A DNA stretch of 62,549 nucleotides from Oceanibaculum pacificum (GTDB taxonomy: Bacteria > Pseudomonadota > Alphaproteobacteria > Oceanibaculales > Oceanibaculaceae), in the NCBI RefSeq assembly GCF_001618175.1, contig NZ_LPXN01000149.1, positions 1 to 62,549 of the forward strand, given 5' to 3'. The translations under genes and the position numbers were made by a program. The notes below the pieces were generated by a model. That model saw only the letters and a program-made list of their open reading frames with translations. It had not been told where the DNA came from and did no database searches. Every line of letters begins with the position of its first letter. Within the stretch, counting starts at the first letter, position 1. Positions 1 to 9,175 of this stretch are shown piece by piece.

Positions 1-3000
1 GCCCCCCGGTACCGTCGGATCCACAGGCGTCACCACAATCGGGTTCGTCGGTTCCGTCGGCGGGGTGGTGGGCGGATTGGTGACCGTCAGCGTGAAGCTT
101 TGATCCGCCAGCGTGGCGTTCTCATCGTCCGCCAGATCGAACGCGAAGCTGAAGCCGCCCGCCGAAGCGCCCGCCTTGAAGGTGAGCTTGCTGTCGTCGA
201 TGTCCTGCTGGGTGAAGGTGCCGTCCTCGGACACGGTCACGCCGTCCAGCAGCAGCGTGCCGCCAGTCGGCAGTGTGCTCACGGTATAGGTCAGGTCCTC
301 ACCGTCATCGTCGACATCGCCCTCGTTCAGCATCGCCGTGGTGATCGTCACCGTCTGCCCGGTCTGCACCGATGCGCCCTTGTTCACCGCCAGGACCGGC
401 GCGTCATTGACACCTGTGACGGTGACGGTGTAGCTGGCGTCGCTGATATTGCCGGCCTTATCCGCGACCTGGGCGACGATAACCGTGTCCGCCGTCTCAT
501 CGGTGGCGAGAGAATCGAAATCGCCGTTCGGATCGAAGGTGACCGCGCCCTCCGCGTCGATGGTGAACAGCCCGCCCTCGCCGCCGGTGATGGCCTCGCC
601 GATATTCTCGTCGGAGCCGGCCACAGAGACCACGCGGTTGCCGGCCGAACCATCCACCAGATCGGCGACGGTGCCCGGCGCGTCGTCCTCGCCGACCGTA
701 TCGCTCCCGTCGGCATCGCCCAGCGGGGTGGTATCGATGGTGAGGGAAAGCGCGGTGCTGGTGAAGCTGTTGCCAGCCTTATCGGTATAGATCGCGACGA
801 TCTCCTGCACTCCCTCGTCGAGCGCGTCTTCAAGCGTGATGGTCCAGGTGCCTTCCGAATCGACGGTGGCGGTGCCCAGACTATGGTCGTCCTCGTCGAA
901 CAATTCGACGGACGCCCCCACCTCGCCGGTGCCGGTGAAACTCGGCGTCGTCACCTTGGTGTAATTGTCGCTGGTGGAGACGCCGCTGTCGGAATCGCTC
1001 GACAAGTCGGGCACGGAGCCTTCCGGCGGCGTGGTGTCGATGACGATATCGGCATTGTCGGCCAGATTCTCATCGTCCGGCACGCTGAGCAGCGCCGGCA
1101 GCGCATCGTCCTGGGCCAACAGGGTGGCCCCGCCCTGCAAGGCGATGGAGGCGACGGAGAGGTCGGCGCTGTCGTCGTCATCCGCTCCCACCGTATAAGT
1201 GCCGGTGAAGCTGGTCGAAGTCTCGTCGGCATTCGCCAGCGTCACGGTCGCGCCGTTCGACAGGGTGGCGACCAGCGACCCGCCATTGGCGGTGAACACC
1301 ACGCTCTCGTCGAAGGTGACGGTGATGCCGATCTCGTCATCCGCCTTGTAGCTTCCGTCCGGCGTAACGGTGCCGATGGAGAGAATGCCGGGGGAAGGGG
1401 CCGTCACGATGGAGAAGACATCGTTCTCGGTGGCCGGCGCCATCTCGTTCCCGGCCGCGTCCACCGCACCCTCGATCCGCACGTCGATGTCGCCGACGAC
1501 GGCGTTGATATCGGCCACATTGTAGGTCGCCACATAGGTGGTGTCGTCGTCCTGCCATGCGCCGCTTGCGAAGCTCAACGTGCCGGCTGGGTCCTCGTCC
1601 CCCGTCGGGAAGTCGATGGTCGGAGCGACCTCCGTATCCATCGCCTCGCTGAACACGAGTGTCAGCGTGAAGGTGCCGGATCCGACTTGGCCATCGGTCA
1701 CGGTGTCGACCGAGGGCGTCACGGATTTCACCGTCGGCAGCACGCCGTCGATCACGATATTCTTGTTCGCCCCCAGCGAGTCGGCCGCGCCCGGCGTCGG
1801 CAGCGTCAGGTTGGCGGCGTTGCCCTCCGCGTCGGTGATCGTGGTGCCGTCCTCCAGCGTCAGGCTGCCCGTTCCGACATAGTCCAGATCGAGGCTCTCG
1901 TCGCCGGTCTGCACGACATAAGAGAAGGTTAGGGTATCGGTGCCAGTGCCGTCGCTGTAGATGGCGGCCCGGTCGGTATCGCCAAGCTCCAGAAGCAATT
2001 CCAGCACGCCGTCGCCCTCGACCTTCACCGCCTCGCTGAAGGTGACGGTTATGTCGATCTCGTCTCCGAACTTATAAGGGCCATCGCTTTCCACCGCCGA
2101 TACCGAGGCGACCGTCGGAGCGATATCGTCCACAACGATGATCGTGAAGGTGTCGCTGTAGGTCTCCCCGCCGGCATCCTCCGTCTGGATTTCCACCTCG
2201 TAGCTGCCCGCCTTCAGCGGTTCCGCCAGCTTCAGGCCATCTCCATCAATGGCGAAGCTGCCTTGGTCCGCACCGCCGACGAGGCTGTAGCTAAAGCCCG
2301 AATCATCGTCGATATCCATGGTCGTCAGCGTGGCGACCACGGCCCCCGATTCCGCCGCCGACAGGTCGATGTTATTGCCGGACAGCGTAATGTCGGTCGG
2401 CGCGTCATTCTCGGCGGTGACGTTAATGGTAATCGCCGTCGAATCCTGTTGCGCGCCGCCCGACCCCGAATAGCCGCCATCGTCGATTGCAATCGTGAGC
2501 GTAACGTCGTCTGTGGCGTCCTGCGCCGTCTTGAAGCTGACGGCCTCGGCGACGATAAAAGCATTGATGTCCGCGACGGTGCCGGTCAGCGTCAGCGCGC
2601 TGGCGGTGCCGCCGACCGTGACGCCCGCGCCGGATGTCGCGGCCAACGTGCCGCTGGCGACGGACAAGGTCGCTATTGCATCGCCGCTGCCCGCATCGAC
2701 ATCCGAGAAGCTGATGTCGGTCACGGCGCCGGCCACATCCTCCGTCACGGTCAGGGAATCCGGCGCGGTCACGACGGGCGCGTCGTTCACGGCGGTGACA
2801 TCGAGGGTCACCGTGCCGCTATCGCTTAGCTCCCCACCGCTGCCGCTATTGCCGTCATCGTTGATCGACACCGTCAGGGTCACGTCGGCCGTCGCGTTCG
2901 ATGCCGTGGTGAAGGTCACGTTGCTCGCCGCGATGAAGGCATTGATGTTCGCAACGGTGCCGGTCAGCGTCAGCGCGCTGGCGGTGCCGCCGACCGTGAC

Positions 3001-4902
3001 GCCCGCGCCGGATGTCGCGGCCAACGTGCCGCTGGCGACGGACAAGGTCGCTATTGCATCGCCGCTGCCCGCATCGACATCCGAGAAGCTGATGCCGGTC
3101 AGCGCGGTCGCCACGTCCTCCATCACCGAGATCGACCCCGGCACGGTCGCCACCGGCGCGTCGTTCACCGCCGTCGCGGTCAGCGTGATCTCGCCGTCGT
3201 CCGGGCCGTCGTTGGCGAGATCGTGGATGTGCGTGGTGATGGTGAGGCCCTGGTCGTAATTCGCCGCCGGGGTGAAGGTGACGGCGGCCAGGGCGGCGTT
3301 CACGTCGGCGACGGAGCCGGTGACCGTCCACACGCCGGTGCCGTCATTGTAAGTGCTGGTGGCGCTGCCATAGGTGCCGGTGCTCAGCGCGCCGCCGTCC
3401 GCATCGGACAGCGTCAGCGTCGCCGTGACGGTGTCGCCGGTATCGACATCGGTGATCACGATATCGTCCAGCGTCACCGCGCCGCCATCCTCGGTGAAGG
3501 ATTTGGACTGCGTCAGGTTGGTCGCCGTGGGCGCGTCGTTCACGGCGGTGACCGTGACCGTCTGCGTCACTGTCGCGCTGGTTTCCACGCCGTCGTTGAC
3601 CTGGAAGCTGATCGTCCGGTCGGCGGTGTCGGGCGAGTCGGAGGTGTTTTCGTAGGTGACCGCCTGCATCGCCGCTTGCCACTGCGCCACCGTCGCCGTG
3701 CCGCCCGCCGAGGTCAGGTTCAGGACGCCGGTGCCGGCGTCGTAGGAACCCGTGATGTTGCCGTGCGTCCCTCCACCAACGTTGGTGAAGGCGAGCACAT
3801 CCTCTGCGGACTGGAAACCGCCGGTGATCGAAACCGTGGCGCTGGACAAGCTCGCATTGTCCGAATCCGCGACGCCAAGTGCGGCATCAATGGCGACCGG
3901 GCCGGCATCCTCGGTGAATGCTGGTTCGCCGCCGGAAATGGTAATAACGGGGGCGGTCTCGGAAACAAGCTCGGTAGAGGTGAAATTGTAGGTTACAGTA
4001 ACGCTGAATGTTTCACTCCCACCCCCAAAAGATATTGGGCCAGATCTGAATGCCAGCGCCCTCTCATCCAGACCATCAATGGTAATTACCCCGAAATCTT
4101 CCAGAACATCAACAGAAAAAGAGCCGGCGCTAGTCGTAAAATTTGTAAATACCGGATCCGAAATATCAGTGAATTTATCCAAAGCTCCATTGTTAAACAC
4201 TAAATCAAAATCCCAAACATCCCCAGATGGATCTTGGGCTATTGCATTCAGAATAAATACAATAGTATCACTGGATATATTTACTGTAAATGTCCCCAAA
4301 TCCAGCTCGGGATCGGTGACTATACTATCGTCTACAATGCCGTCAGCCCATTGCTCTCCCTCTTGAAAGCCCACCCCCCCTATATAAATGTTGGTAGAGA
4401 TAACGTTGAGAACGTTCGAGAAAGAGGCGGCTGCAATTGCATTTGCCTCAATCTGACCGACAGAGCTTTCCAAATCCCAGTCGCCTGATTTGGCGGCAGC
4501 GCCGGTCAAATCGTCCGAGGCCGCGACATCCGCGCCGGTGATCGCCGACAGGCTGGCGAGGAAGGCTTCGCCGGCCGGGCCGGCCGCCACTTCGCAGCCA
4601 TAGAGCAGGATGTCGCCGCCGGGCGCCAGCGCGCGGCCGATGGCGTCGAGCGCGGGCGCGTGAGCCTCCAGGCTGTCCTGGTCGAGGCTGGCGGCGCCCA
4701 GGCGCACCGCGCCGGCCGCGCCGTGGGAGAGAATATGCAGGGCGTCGATATCGGCCCGTCCGTCCAGCGCCGCCGCCAGAGCGGCGAAGCCGTCGGCGTC
4801 GGCGGCGACGAACAAGGTCTCGGCCCCCTCGGGCACGCCGTCGCGCAGCGCCTCCCAGCCATCGACCCCCATATCGATTACGAAGATTTCCGTCCGCGCC
4901 AT
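1..4902 (-). CDS. Giant DUF4347 / Ig-like / cadherin-repeat adhesin (3' end beyond window)
   Basis: Open from an ATG at 4902 to the left edge without a stop (1634 codons seen), so the C-terminus is missing. A GGGAG ribosome site lies about 9 nt upstream. Residues 1-150 match the DUF4347 domain, including the motifs LHILSHGAAG and DILLYGCEVA. About ten Ig-like/cadherin-type modules follow, with recurrent AVNDAP-type linkers. Residues about 930-1050 are a bacterial Ig-like module with FSEAV, and residues about 1500-1610 a CSPG/cadherin-like repeat; the sequence then enters a Pro/Thr-rich linker. DUF4347 proteins are usually very long secreted surface proteins. Export by a type I system is inferred, because the expected C-terminal signal is outside the window. 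Residues about 141-314 are much more AT-rich than the rest. Family assignment is confident; the ligand is unknown. Confidence 0.88.
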   Translation of the reverse strand, partial: MARTEIFVIDMGVDGWEALRDGVPEGAETLFVAADADGFAALAAALDGRADIDALHILSHGAAGAVRLGAASLDQDSLEAHAPALDAIGRALAPGGDILLYGCEVAAGPAGEAFLASLSAITGADVAASDDLTGAAAKSGDWDLESSVGQIEANAIAAASFSNVLNVISTNIYIGGVGFQEGEQWADGIVDDSIVTDPELDLGTFTVNISSDTIVFILNAIAQDPSGDVWDFDLVFNNGALDKFTDISDPVFTNFTTSAGSFSVDVLEDFGVITIDGLDERALAFRSGPISFGGGSETFSVTVTYNFTSTELVSETAPVITISGGEPAFTEDAGPVAIDAALGVADSDNASLSSATVSITGGFQSAEDVLAFTNVGGGTHGNITGSYDAGTGVLNLTSAGGTATVAQWQAAMQAVTYENTSDSPDTADRTISFQVNDGVETSATVTQTVTVTAVNDAPTATNLTQSKSFTEDGGAVTLDDIVITDVDTGDTVTATLTLSDADGGALSTGTYGSATSTYNDGTGVWTVTGSVADVNAALAAVTFTPAANYDQGLTITTHIHDLANDGPDDGEITLTATAVNDAPVATVPGSISVMEDVATALTGISFSDVDAGSGDAIATLSVASGTLAATSGAGVTVGGTASALTLTGTVANINAFIAASNVTFTTASNATADVTLTVSINDDGNSGSGGELSDSGTVTLDVTAVNDAPVVTAPDSLTVTEDVAGAVTDISFSDVDAGSGDAIATLSVASGTLAATSGAGVTVGGTASALTLTGTVADINAFIVAEAVSFKTAQDATDDVTLTIAIDDGGYSGSGGAQQDSTAITINVTAENDAPTDITLSGNNIDLSAAESGAVVATLTTMDIDDDSGFSYSLVGGADQGSFAIDGDGLKLAEPLKAGSYEVEIQTEDAGGETYSDTFTIIVVDDIAPTVASVSAVESDGPYKFGDEIDITVTFSEAVKVEGDGVLELLLELGDTDRAAIYSDGTGTDTLTFSYVVQTGDESLDLDYVGTGSLTLEDGTTITDAEGNAANLTLPTPGAADSLGANKNIVIDGVLPTVKSVTPSVDTVTDGQVGSGTFTLTLVFSEAMDTEVAPTIDFPTGDEDPAGTLSFASGAWQDDDTTYVATYNVADINAVVGDIDVRIEGAVDAAGNEMAPATENDVFSIVTAPSPGILSIGTVTPDGSYKADDEIGITVTFDESVVFTANGGSLVATLSNGATVTLANADETSTSFTGTYTVGADDDDSADLSVASIALQGGATLLAQDDALPALLSVPDDENLADNADIVIDTTPPEGSVPDLSSDSDSGVSTSDNYTKVTTPSFTGTGEVGASVELFDEDDHSLGTATVDSEGTWTITLEDALDEGVQEIVAIYTDKAGNSFTSTALSLTIDTTPLGDADGSDTVGEDDAPGTVADLVDGSAGNRVVSVAGSDENIGEAITGGEGGLFTIDAEGAVTFDPNGDFDSLATDETADTVIVAQVADKAGNISDASYTVTVTGVNDAPVLAVNKGASVQTGQTVTITTAMLNEGDVDDDGEDLTYTVSTLPTGGTLLLDGVTVSEDGTFTQQDIDDSKLTFKAGASAGGFSFAFDLADDENATLADQSFTLTVTNPPTTPPTEPTNPIVVTPVDPTVPGG
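2576..2716 (-). repeat. Copy 1 of an exact 141-bp intragenic repeat in the adhesin
   Basis: Identical to 2954-3094 at an offset of 378 nt (126 codons), so it stays in frame and marks a duplicated Ig-like module. Sequence on both sides of the identical block diverges. Confidence 0.9.
2954..3094 (-). repeat. Copy 2 of the exact 141-bp intragenic repeat
   Basis: Second copy of the block at 2576-2716. Exact identity at the DNA level implies recent duplication or gene conversion inside the adhesin. Confidence 0.9.
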
Positions 4903-5250
4903 CGACTGCAACTCCCTAAAGCTCAACAATTGGTTATGACCGGCACATTTATGACAAACGCCATGCTAGCGGCTATTTATAAATAGGCCGTTAATTCGCC
5001 TATTCGGCAATGGTTTAATTGTGACTCTATCTGACCAATTCTGACTGTTTTCCTGTGCTGAAATTTGTGCATTGCGGCAATTCCCCGAAATCGGAGGCGA
5101 CTCGAAACCGTCATCTATTTCTTTTACAGGTTGCATTCATTTTCGCTCAACTCGTTAAAACTTTATTAATAATTGAAACGCAATTTTTACGTCGGGGGAA
5201 GGCAAATCAAAGACCTGGCCCCACCAACAACCATCCGAGAGGAGATTGAC
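4903..5250. promoter_or_regulatory. AT-rich divergent intergenic region between adhesin and tail-collar gene
   Basis: This 348-nt stretch has no plausible gene and is clearly richer in A+T than its surroundings. It holds a perfect 14-bp palindrome at 4973-4986 and a possible plus-strand promoter, TTGCAT at 5131-5136 with TTAAAA at 5155-5160 (18-nt spacing). The promoter is a guess from consensus only. Confidence 0.4.
4973..4986. repeat. Perfect 14-bp palindrome
   Basis: CTATTTATAAATAG is its own reverse complement. It lies 71 nt upstream of the adhesin start codon and could be an operator shared by the divergent genes. No protein can be assigned. Confidence 0.55.
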
Positions 5251-6063
5251 ATGCTGGGGTTTTCGCTTTCCCGCCGCCACGGCTATGCGTTTGCGGCGGC
5301 CGCCGCGCTGGCGACCAGCGTTACCGGCGGCACGGCCCAGGCCTGCTCGGCCGATTCGCCCTATATCGGCAGCATTTGCACCATCGTGACCAACTATTGC
5401 CCGGAGGGGTATCTGCCGGCGGACGGGCGAATCCTGACGATCAATAACTATCAGGCGCTCTATTCCTTGATCGGCACCCTCTTCGGCGGCAGCGCGCAAC
5501 AGGGCACTTTCGCCCTGCCGGACCTGCGCGGCCGCAGCGTGGTGGGCCAGGGCCAGGGGCCGGGCCTGCCCGCCGTGGCGCGCGGCCAGTCCTTCGGCAC
5601 GCCGACCACGCAGCTCTCCCTCGCCAACATGCCGGCGCATAATCACAACGCGGCTTTCACTCCCGTCGTCGGCCAGCAGCAGGTCACCCTTCCCGCCGTG
5701 ACCGGCTCGCTGACGGTCGACTCGACCCTTCCGGTCGGGACCGCGACGACGACGGTAGCCCCAGCAGTGACGGCCGGTCAGGCGACCTTTCTGACCAATG
5801 CCTCCACCAGCAATCCAGGCACGCAGATGCGCGGCCTCTACACCCAGACTGAGCCGACCAGCACCGGCAGCATCGCCGTCACCTCCATCCCGTCGGGCAA
5901 TCCCAGCATCCCGCAACAGACCGTGACCATCAACACGGTCATCGGCGGCTCGGTCACTGTCGGCAACAGTGGCGGCAGCACCCCCTTCACCAACGAGCCG
6001 CCCCGCATCGGCCTGATGCAGTGCATTGCCACTCTCGGCATTTACCCGACCAACCCGAACTGA
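5251..6063 (+). CDS. Secreted tail-collar-domain (microcystin-dependent-like) protein
   Basis: This 270-aa protein starts at the ATG at 5251 behind a strong GAGAGGAG site; in-frame codons upstream lack one. Residues 1-31 look like a cleavable signal peptide ending near AQA-C. Residues about 45-105 match the phage tail collar domain (PF07484) with the typical PADGR and FALPDLRGR motifs. The C-terminus has the family ending IALMQC-type plus GIYP. Such non-phage collar proteins occur as exported proteins of unknown role in many proteobacteria. The signal peptide, lone position and divergence from an adhesin argue for a surface or extracellular role rather than a prophage gene. Confidence 0.85.
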   Translation: MLGFSLSRRHGYAFAAAAALATSVTGGTAQACSADSPYIGSICTIVTNYCPEGYLPADGRILTINNYQALYSLIGTLFGGSAQQGTFALPDLRGRSVVGQGQGPGLPAVARGQSFGTPTTQLSLANMPAHNHNAAFTPVVGQQQVTLPAVTGSLTVDSTLPVGTATTTVAPAVTAGQATFLTNASTSNPGTQMRGLYTQTEPTSTGSIAVTSIPSGNPSIPQQTVTINTVIGGSVTVGNSGGSTPFTNEPPRIGLMQCIATLGIYPTNPN

Positions 6064-6077
6064 TTTCCGCGCATCCG

Positions 6078-6110
6078 CATGGGCCGGCGCAGCGCCGCCG
6101 GCCCATGTTT
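6078..6110 (+). terminator. Rho-independent terminator after the tail-collar gene
   Basis: A 12-bp perfect GC-rich stem (6078-6089 with 6096-6107) and a 6-nt loop, followed by TTTCTTCT. It begins 14 nt after the stop codon. Confidence 0.85.
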
Positions 6111-6259
6111 CTTCTCTGCCCCACGGGCCAGGCCCGCGACAGACAAGCGCATAGGAGAATGGGGCGCGGAAAGCGCCTCAAAATCCTTTAACATCAATTT
6201 CTTATGAGAAATTGGCGGAGGGGACGGGACCCCGGTCTAACCTTCTCTGGGCCCCGCAG

Positions 6260-7324
6260 CTATTCCGTCCCTTCCTGAGCCTGCCTGCCGGATGCGCCAG
6301 CTGATTCCTGCGCGCCTTGTCCGAAGGGCTGAACCCAGAGCACAAGCACGGCCACAAAGAGGGCGTAGACCGCGGGAAGTGCTGCGACTTGCCAGCGTCT
6401 AAATCCGCTATCGCGACCGCCCCACCAGATGAAGGCGGCATAGAGGGTCGGCATCAGGGCCACAAAGGCAAGCGTCACCCAGAAGAGCTGCAGGTTCTCG
6501 ATCGGCATTCCGACAATTGTGAGCGGAATGAAGGCGAGCGTCATCGTCACGGCGTGATCGCCGATAACGCTGGTAACGCCCGACGTGACCTGACCGCTGC
6601 GGGCGACATACCAGGTGGCAAAGACTTCCGGCAGAGCGGCGACCGGCGCGGTGATGAAGAGTCCGCCGATGATCTTCGAGATCCCGATCGCGCTCACGAT
6701 CTTCTCGGTCGAGAACACGGTGAAGTAGGCGCCGGCGGCAAGAGCGCCGACGCCGGCCACGGCCTTCCACTTTTCCTTCCGCTTCCAGTCGACCTCTTCG
6801 CCCTCCTTGCGGCCGCGCAGAAGCGCCTGGACGAGATAGGCGAGATAGCCGAGCAGCAGGATCCAGCCGTCGATCGGCTGCAGCCCGCGCCAGGGCGCAG
6901 GCAGGGTCAGGAGCGCGAAGAGCGCGATGATGCCGAGATAGGGCAGCGCCTGGACCGTCACGGCTTGGCGATCGACTTGCAAGAGGTGCGCGCGGCGGTG
7001 CTCCTCGTGGTCGTCATGCCTGCCGTTCTCGCCGATGCCACTCTTGCGAGTAGCGAGGTAGGCAGTCACCACCATCATCGGGATCGCCAGCACGTTCGAG
7101 CCGAGGAGCGCACCGAGGCCGATATCGCCGACCCCGCGCAGGGCGCTCGTGGTATTGATACCGATCTCGGGCGAGGCGGCGGCAAGGCCGACGAAGGCGC
7201 CGCCCGCCGCGACCGAGAAGCCCCATTGCTGGCGCAGCTTCCTCAGAGGGTCGGACAGGTGCTCCGCCCCCCAGTGCGCCAGCCAAACGGCAGCAAGAAG
7301 AACCCCGGCCCAGACAGCGATCAC
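6260..7324 (-). CDS. Sodium/calcium exchanger (CaCA) family protein
   Basis: This 354-aa membrane protein has about ten predicted hydrophobic segments. The two alpha-repeats typical of the family are visible: AAASPEIGINTTSAL near residues 49-63 and APVAALPEVFATW near 228-240. The family exchanges Na+ or H+ for Ca2+ or other divalent cations across the inner membrane. A charged loop with several His/Asp residues (HDDHEEHRRAH) lies around residues 102-112. The GTG start at 7324 overlaps the P450 stop by 4 nt, so the two are translationally coupled. Substrate is unknown; the setting suggests a divalent metal. Confidence 0.8.
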   Translation of the reverse strand: MIAVWAGVLLAAVWLAHWGAEHLSDPLRKLRQQWGFSVAAGGAFVGLAAASPEIGINTTSALRGVGDIGLGALLGSNVLAIPMMVVTAYLATRKSGIGENGRHDDHEEHRRAHLLQVDRQAVTVQALPYLGIIALFALLTLPAPWRGLQPIDGWILLLGYLAYLVQALLRGRKEGEEVDWKRKEKWKAVAGVGALAAGAYFTVFSTEKIVSAIGISKIIGGLFITAPVAALPEVFATWYVARSGQVTSGVTSVIGDHAVTMTLAFIPLTIVGMPIENLQLFWVTLAFVALMPTLYAAFIWWGGRDSGFRRWQVAALPAVYALFVAVLVLWVQPFGQGAQESAGASGRQAQEGTE

Positions 7325-8574
7325 GATTCACTCCGAAGTCTGACGTTGCTCATCACGAAACGGCTCTTTGGCATGGCCGGCAATCTCCTTGTGTCGATCT
7401 CCAGATCCTGATCCGGCATGTCGTAATCCATGCTATTCGCGAGAAATTCGCAGGAGACCTTCATGAGTTCGATCGTGATCCATTCGCCCGGGCAGCGGTG
7501 GTTCAGGTCGTGATCGCCGCCTCCCTGCGGAATGAAATTGAAGGGACTGCCATCCCAACGCTGAAAACGCTCGGGCCGGAACTCCTCCGGCGCATCCCAC
7601 GCCCGCGGATCGCGATTGGTGCCGTAGAGGTCCAGCATCACCCGTCGTCCCCGCGGGAACCTATAGCCGTTCCATTCGAAGTTGCGCCTTGCGCGCGCCA
7701 TCACCGCGGGGAAGAACGGATAGAATCGCCGGACCTCCTGCACGAAATGCTCCACGCTCCCGTCCTCGGTCTGGAGCATCTGGCGGCAGGCCGGAAACCG
7801 GTGCAGGGCGTGGGCGGCGAAGGTTATGAACACGGAGACGGCGACGGTCGGCCGCAGAATGTTCAGTAGTTCCACGGCGGCAATGCGGGGACTCAACGGC
7901 TCGCCATCCAGATCCCGCCAGGTAGCGATCACACGCGCCGCGCTGTCTTCCGGTGGGTCCAGACGGCCGGCACGAACGCCCTCGACGACGTCCTCGATCC
8001 ACCTTTCAGACCGCTTACGGGACAGGCGGGACCACCAGTGCCTCGGACCGACCGATCCCGCGTAATCGAACAGCGCGGTGAGCTCCGACGTGCGACGGCG
8101 GGCCTCCGGCTCCGGCAGCGGAACTCCGGCCCATGTGCAAACGACTCTCGTCAGAAGCTGCTGCACCTCATCGTAAAGGACGACCCGGTCCTTCGCGGCC
8201 CAACTTTGGGCGTAGACGCTCCACGACCCGGCGGTCAGCTCTTTCAGGTTGTCGATCCGCTCGGGCGTCATGAGGGACATGAACATCTGCTTGCGGTGTC
8301 GGTGCGCGTCGCCGTCCAGCCCCTGAACGCCGCCCCGGCCGAAGAGGGTCTTCTGGATTCTGCCCGGCGTAGCGCCGCGCCGGACGAACAGGTCGCGGCG
8401 ATAGAACAGCTCGGCCGCCTCCGGCCCGCTCATGCAGATCGTCGGGCGGAGCAAGAGCCGAGCCTGAAAGAGATCGGCCCCGTAACGGCGGCACCTTTTC
8501 GAGACGAACCCGTAGGGATCGAAGAGCAGGGCCAGCGTACTGTCGAAACTCTGATCGCGCGGAATGCGGGGCAC
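7321..8574 (-). CDS. Cytochrome P450 of the CYP152 (fatty-acid peroxygenase) type
   Basis: A 417-aa protein starting at GTG with a GAGGAG site and a stop codon just upstream in frame. The haem-binding segment FIPQGGGDHDLNHRCPGEW carries the Cys ligand and matches the CYP152 form rather than the usual FGxGxHxCxG. The I-helix region has the Arg-Pro pair (NILRPTVAV) that binds the fatty-acid carboxylate in CYP152 enzymes. That family uses H2O2 to hydroxylate or decarboxylate fatty acids and needs no reductase, which fits the absence of redox partners here. It is soluble and coupled to the cation exchanger. Confidence 0.87.
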   Translation of the reverse strand: MPRIPRDQSFDSTLALLFDPYGFVSKRCRRYGADLFQARLLLRPTICMSGPEAAELFYRRDLFVRRGATPGRIQKTLFGRGGVQGLDGDAHRHRKQMFMSLMTPERIDNLKELTAGSWSVYAQSWAAKDRVVLYDEVQQLLTRVVCTWAGVPLPEPEARRRTSELTALFDYAGSVGPRHWWSRLSRKRSERWIEDVVEGVRAGRLDPPEDSAARVIATWRDLDGEPLSPRIAAVELLNILRPTVAVSVFITFAAHALHRFPACRQMLQTEDGSVEHFVQEVRRFYPFFPAVMARARRNFEWNGYRFPRGRRVMLDLYGTNRDPRAWDAPEEFRPERFQRWDGSPFNFIPQGGGDHDLNHRCPGEWITIELMKVSCEFLANSMDYDMPDQDLEIDTRRLPAMPKSRFVMSNVRLRSES

Positions 8575-8698
8575 CAGTTACGCTCCTCGCAACCCGTTCG
8601 GACAGGCCCGAGGTCCTCGCCACAGCGGATCCGTTCCGGACCGTTCTCCACCGGTGCAGCAACCGCCCTGCAGACCGTCGCTTCCGGCTCGTCTCCTC

Positions 8699-9175
8699 TC
8701 AAGCCTCCGCACGGTCTCTCGCCTTCGCGGGACGAAAGCTGTCCCACACGAGCAGCGCCGCGCCGCAGAAAACCGCCACGTCGGCAAGGTTGAAAGCCGG
8801 CCAGTGGTAGGCTCCCACATGGAAGTCCAGAAAATCCGTGACGGCCTGAAGCCGCACCCGGTCAACCACGTTGCCCAGAGCACCGCCGATGACCAGTCCA
8901 AGCGCCGCGCTGACCACCCGGCACTGCGATCGCCACAGCCAGACGGAAAGCCACGCCACAATTGCGAAGGCGAGCAGGACCAGCGCCCACCAGGGCACTA
9001 GGCCGCCGAGCATTCCGAAGCTGACGCCGTCATTGCGGACAAGAACAAGGTTCATGACCGGCAGGACCTCCACACCGCCTGCCAGCCTCGGTGAATTTAG
9101 GGCAAGCGCCTTGCTGCCCTGATCAAGAGCGAGCGCCGCAGCGGCACAGACTAGCCCCAGAAAGCGAGCGCTCAT
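8699..9175 (-). CDS. lspA: Signal peptidase II (prolipoprotein signal peptidase), metal-island type
   Basis: 158 aa with four hydrophobic segments. The ATG at 9175 overlaps the stop of the CDF gene (ATGA), so this start is preferred over a longer frame. Family landmarks are present: a VRNDGVSFG version of the N-G-x-x-F-G motif and the catalytic aspartates in GNVVDR and FNLADV. The enzyme cleaves lipoprotein signal peptides in the inner membrane. Accessory lspA copies are known in lead/cadmium operons such as pbr, which explains its place beside a metal exporter. It is probably not the housekeeping copy. Confidence 0.88.
   Translation of the reverse strand: MSARFLGLVCAAAALALDQGSKALALNSPRLAGGVEVLPVMNLVLVRNDGVSFGMLGGLVPWWALVLLAFAIVAWLSVWLWRSQCRVVSAALGLVIGGALGNVVDRVRLQAVTDFLDFHVGAYHWPAFNLADVAVFCGAALLVWDSFRPAKARDRAEA

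Noticed and set aside
100-1932. 610-aa plus-strand frame
   Set aside because: It is antisense to the adhesin, which is open through the region and reads as recognisable Ig-like modules; the plus frame is Arg/Gly-rich shadow sequence.
2576-3094. Possible CRISPR or tandem repeat
   Set aside because: Only two copies of 141 bp, in frame, within a coding domain. This is adhesin module duplication.
5251-6063. Tail-collar protein as part of a prophage
   Set aside because: It has a secretion signal, its own terminator and no phage neighbours on either side within the window.
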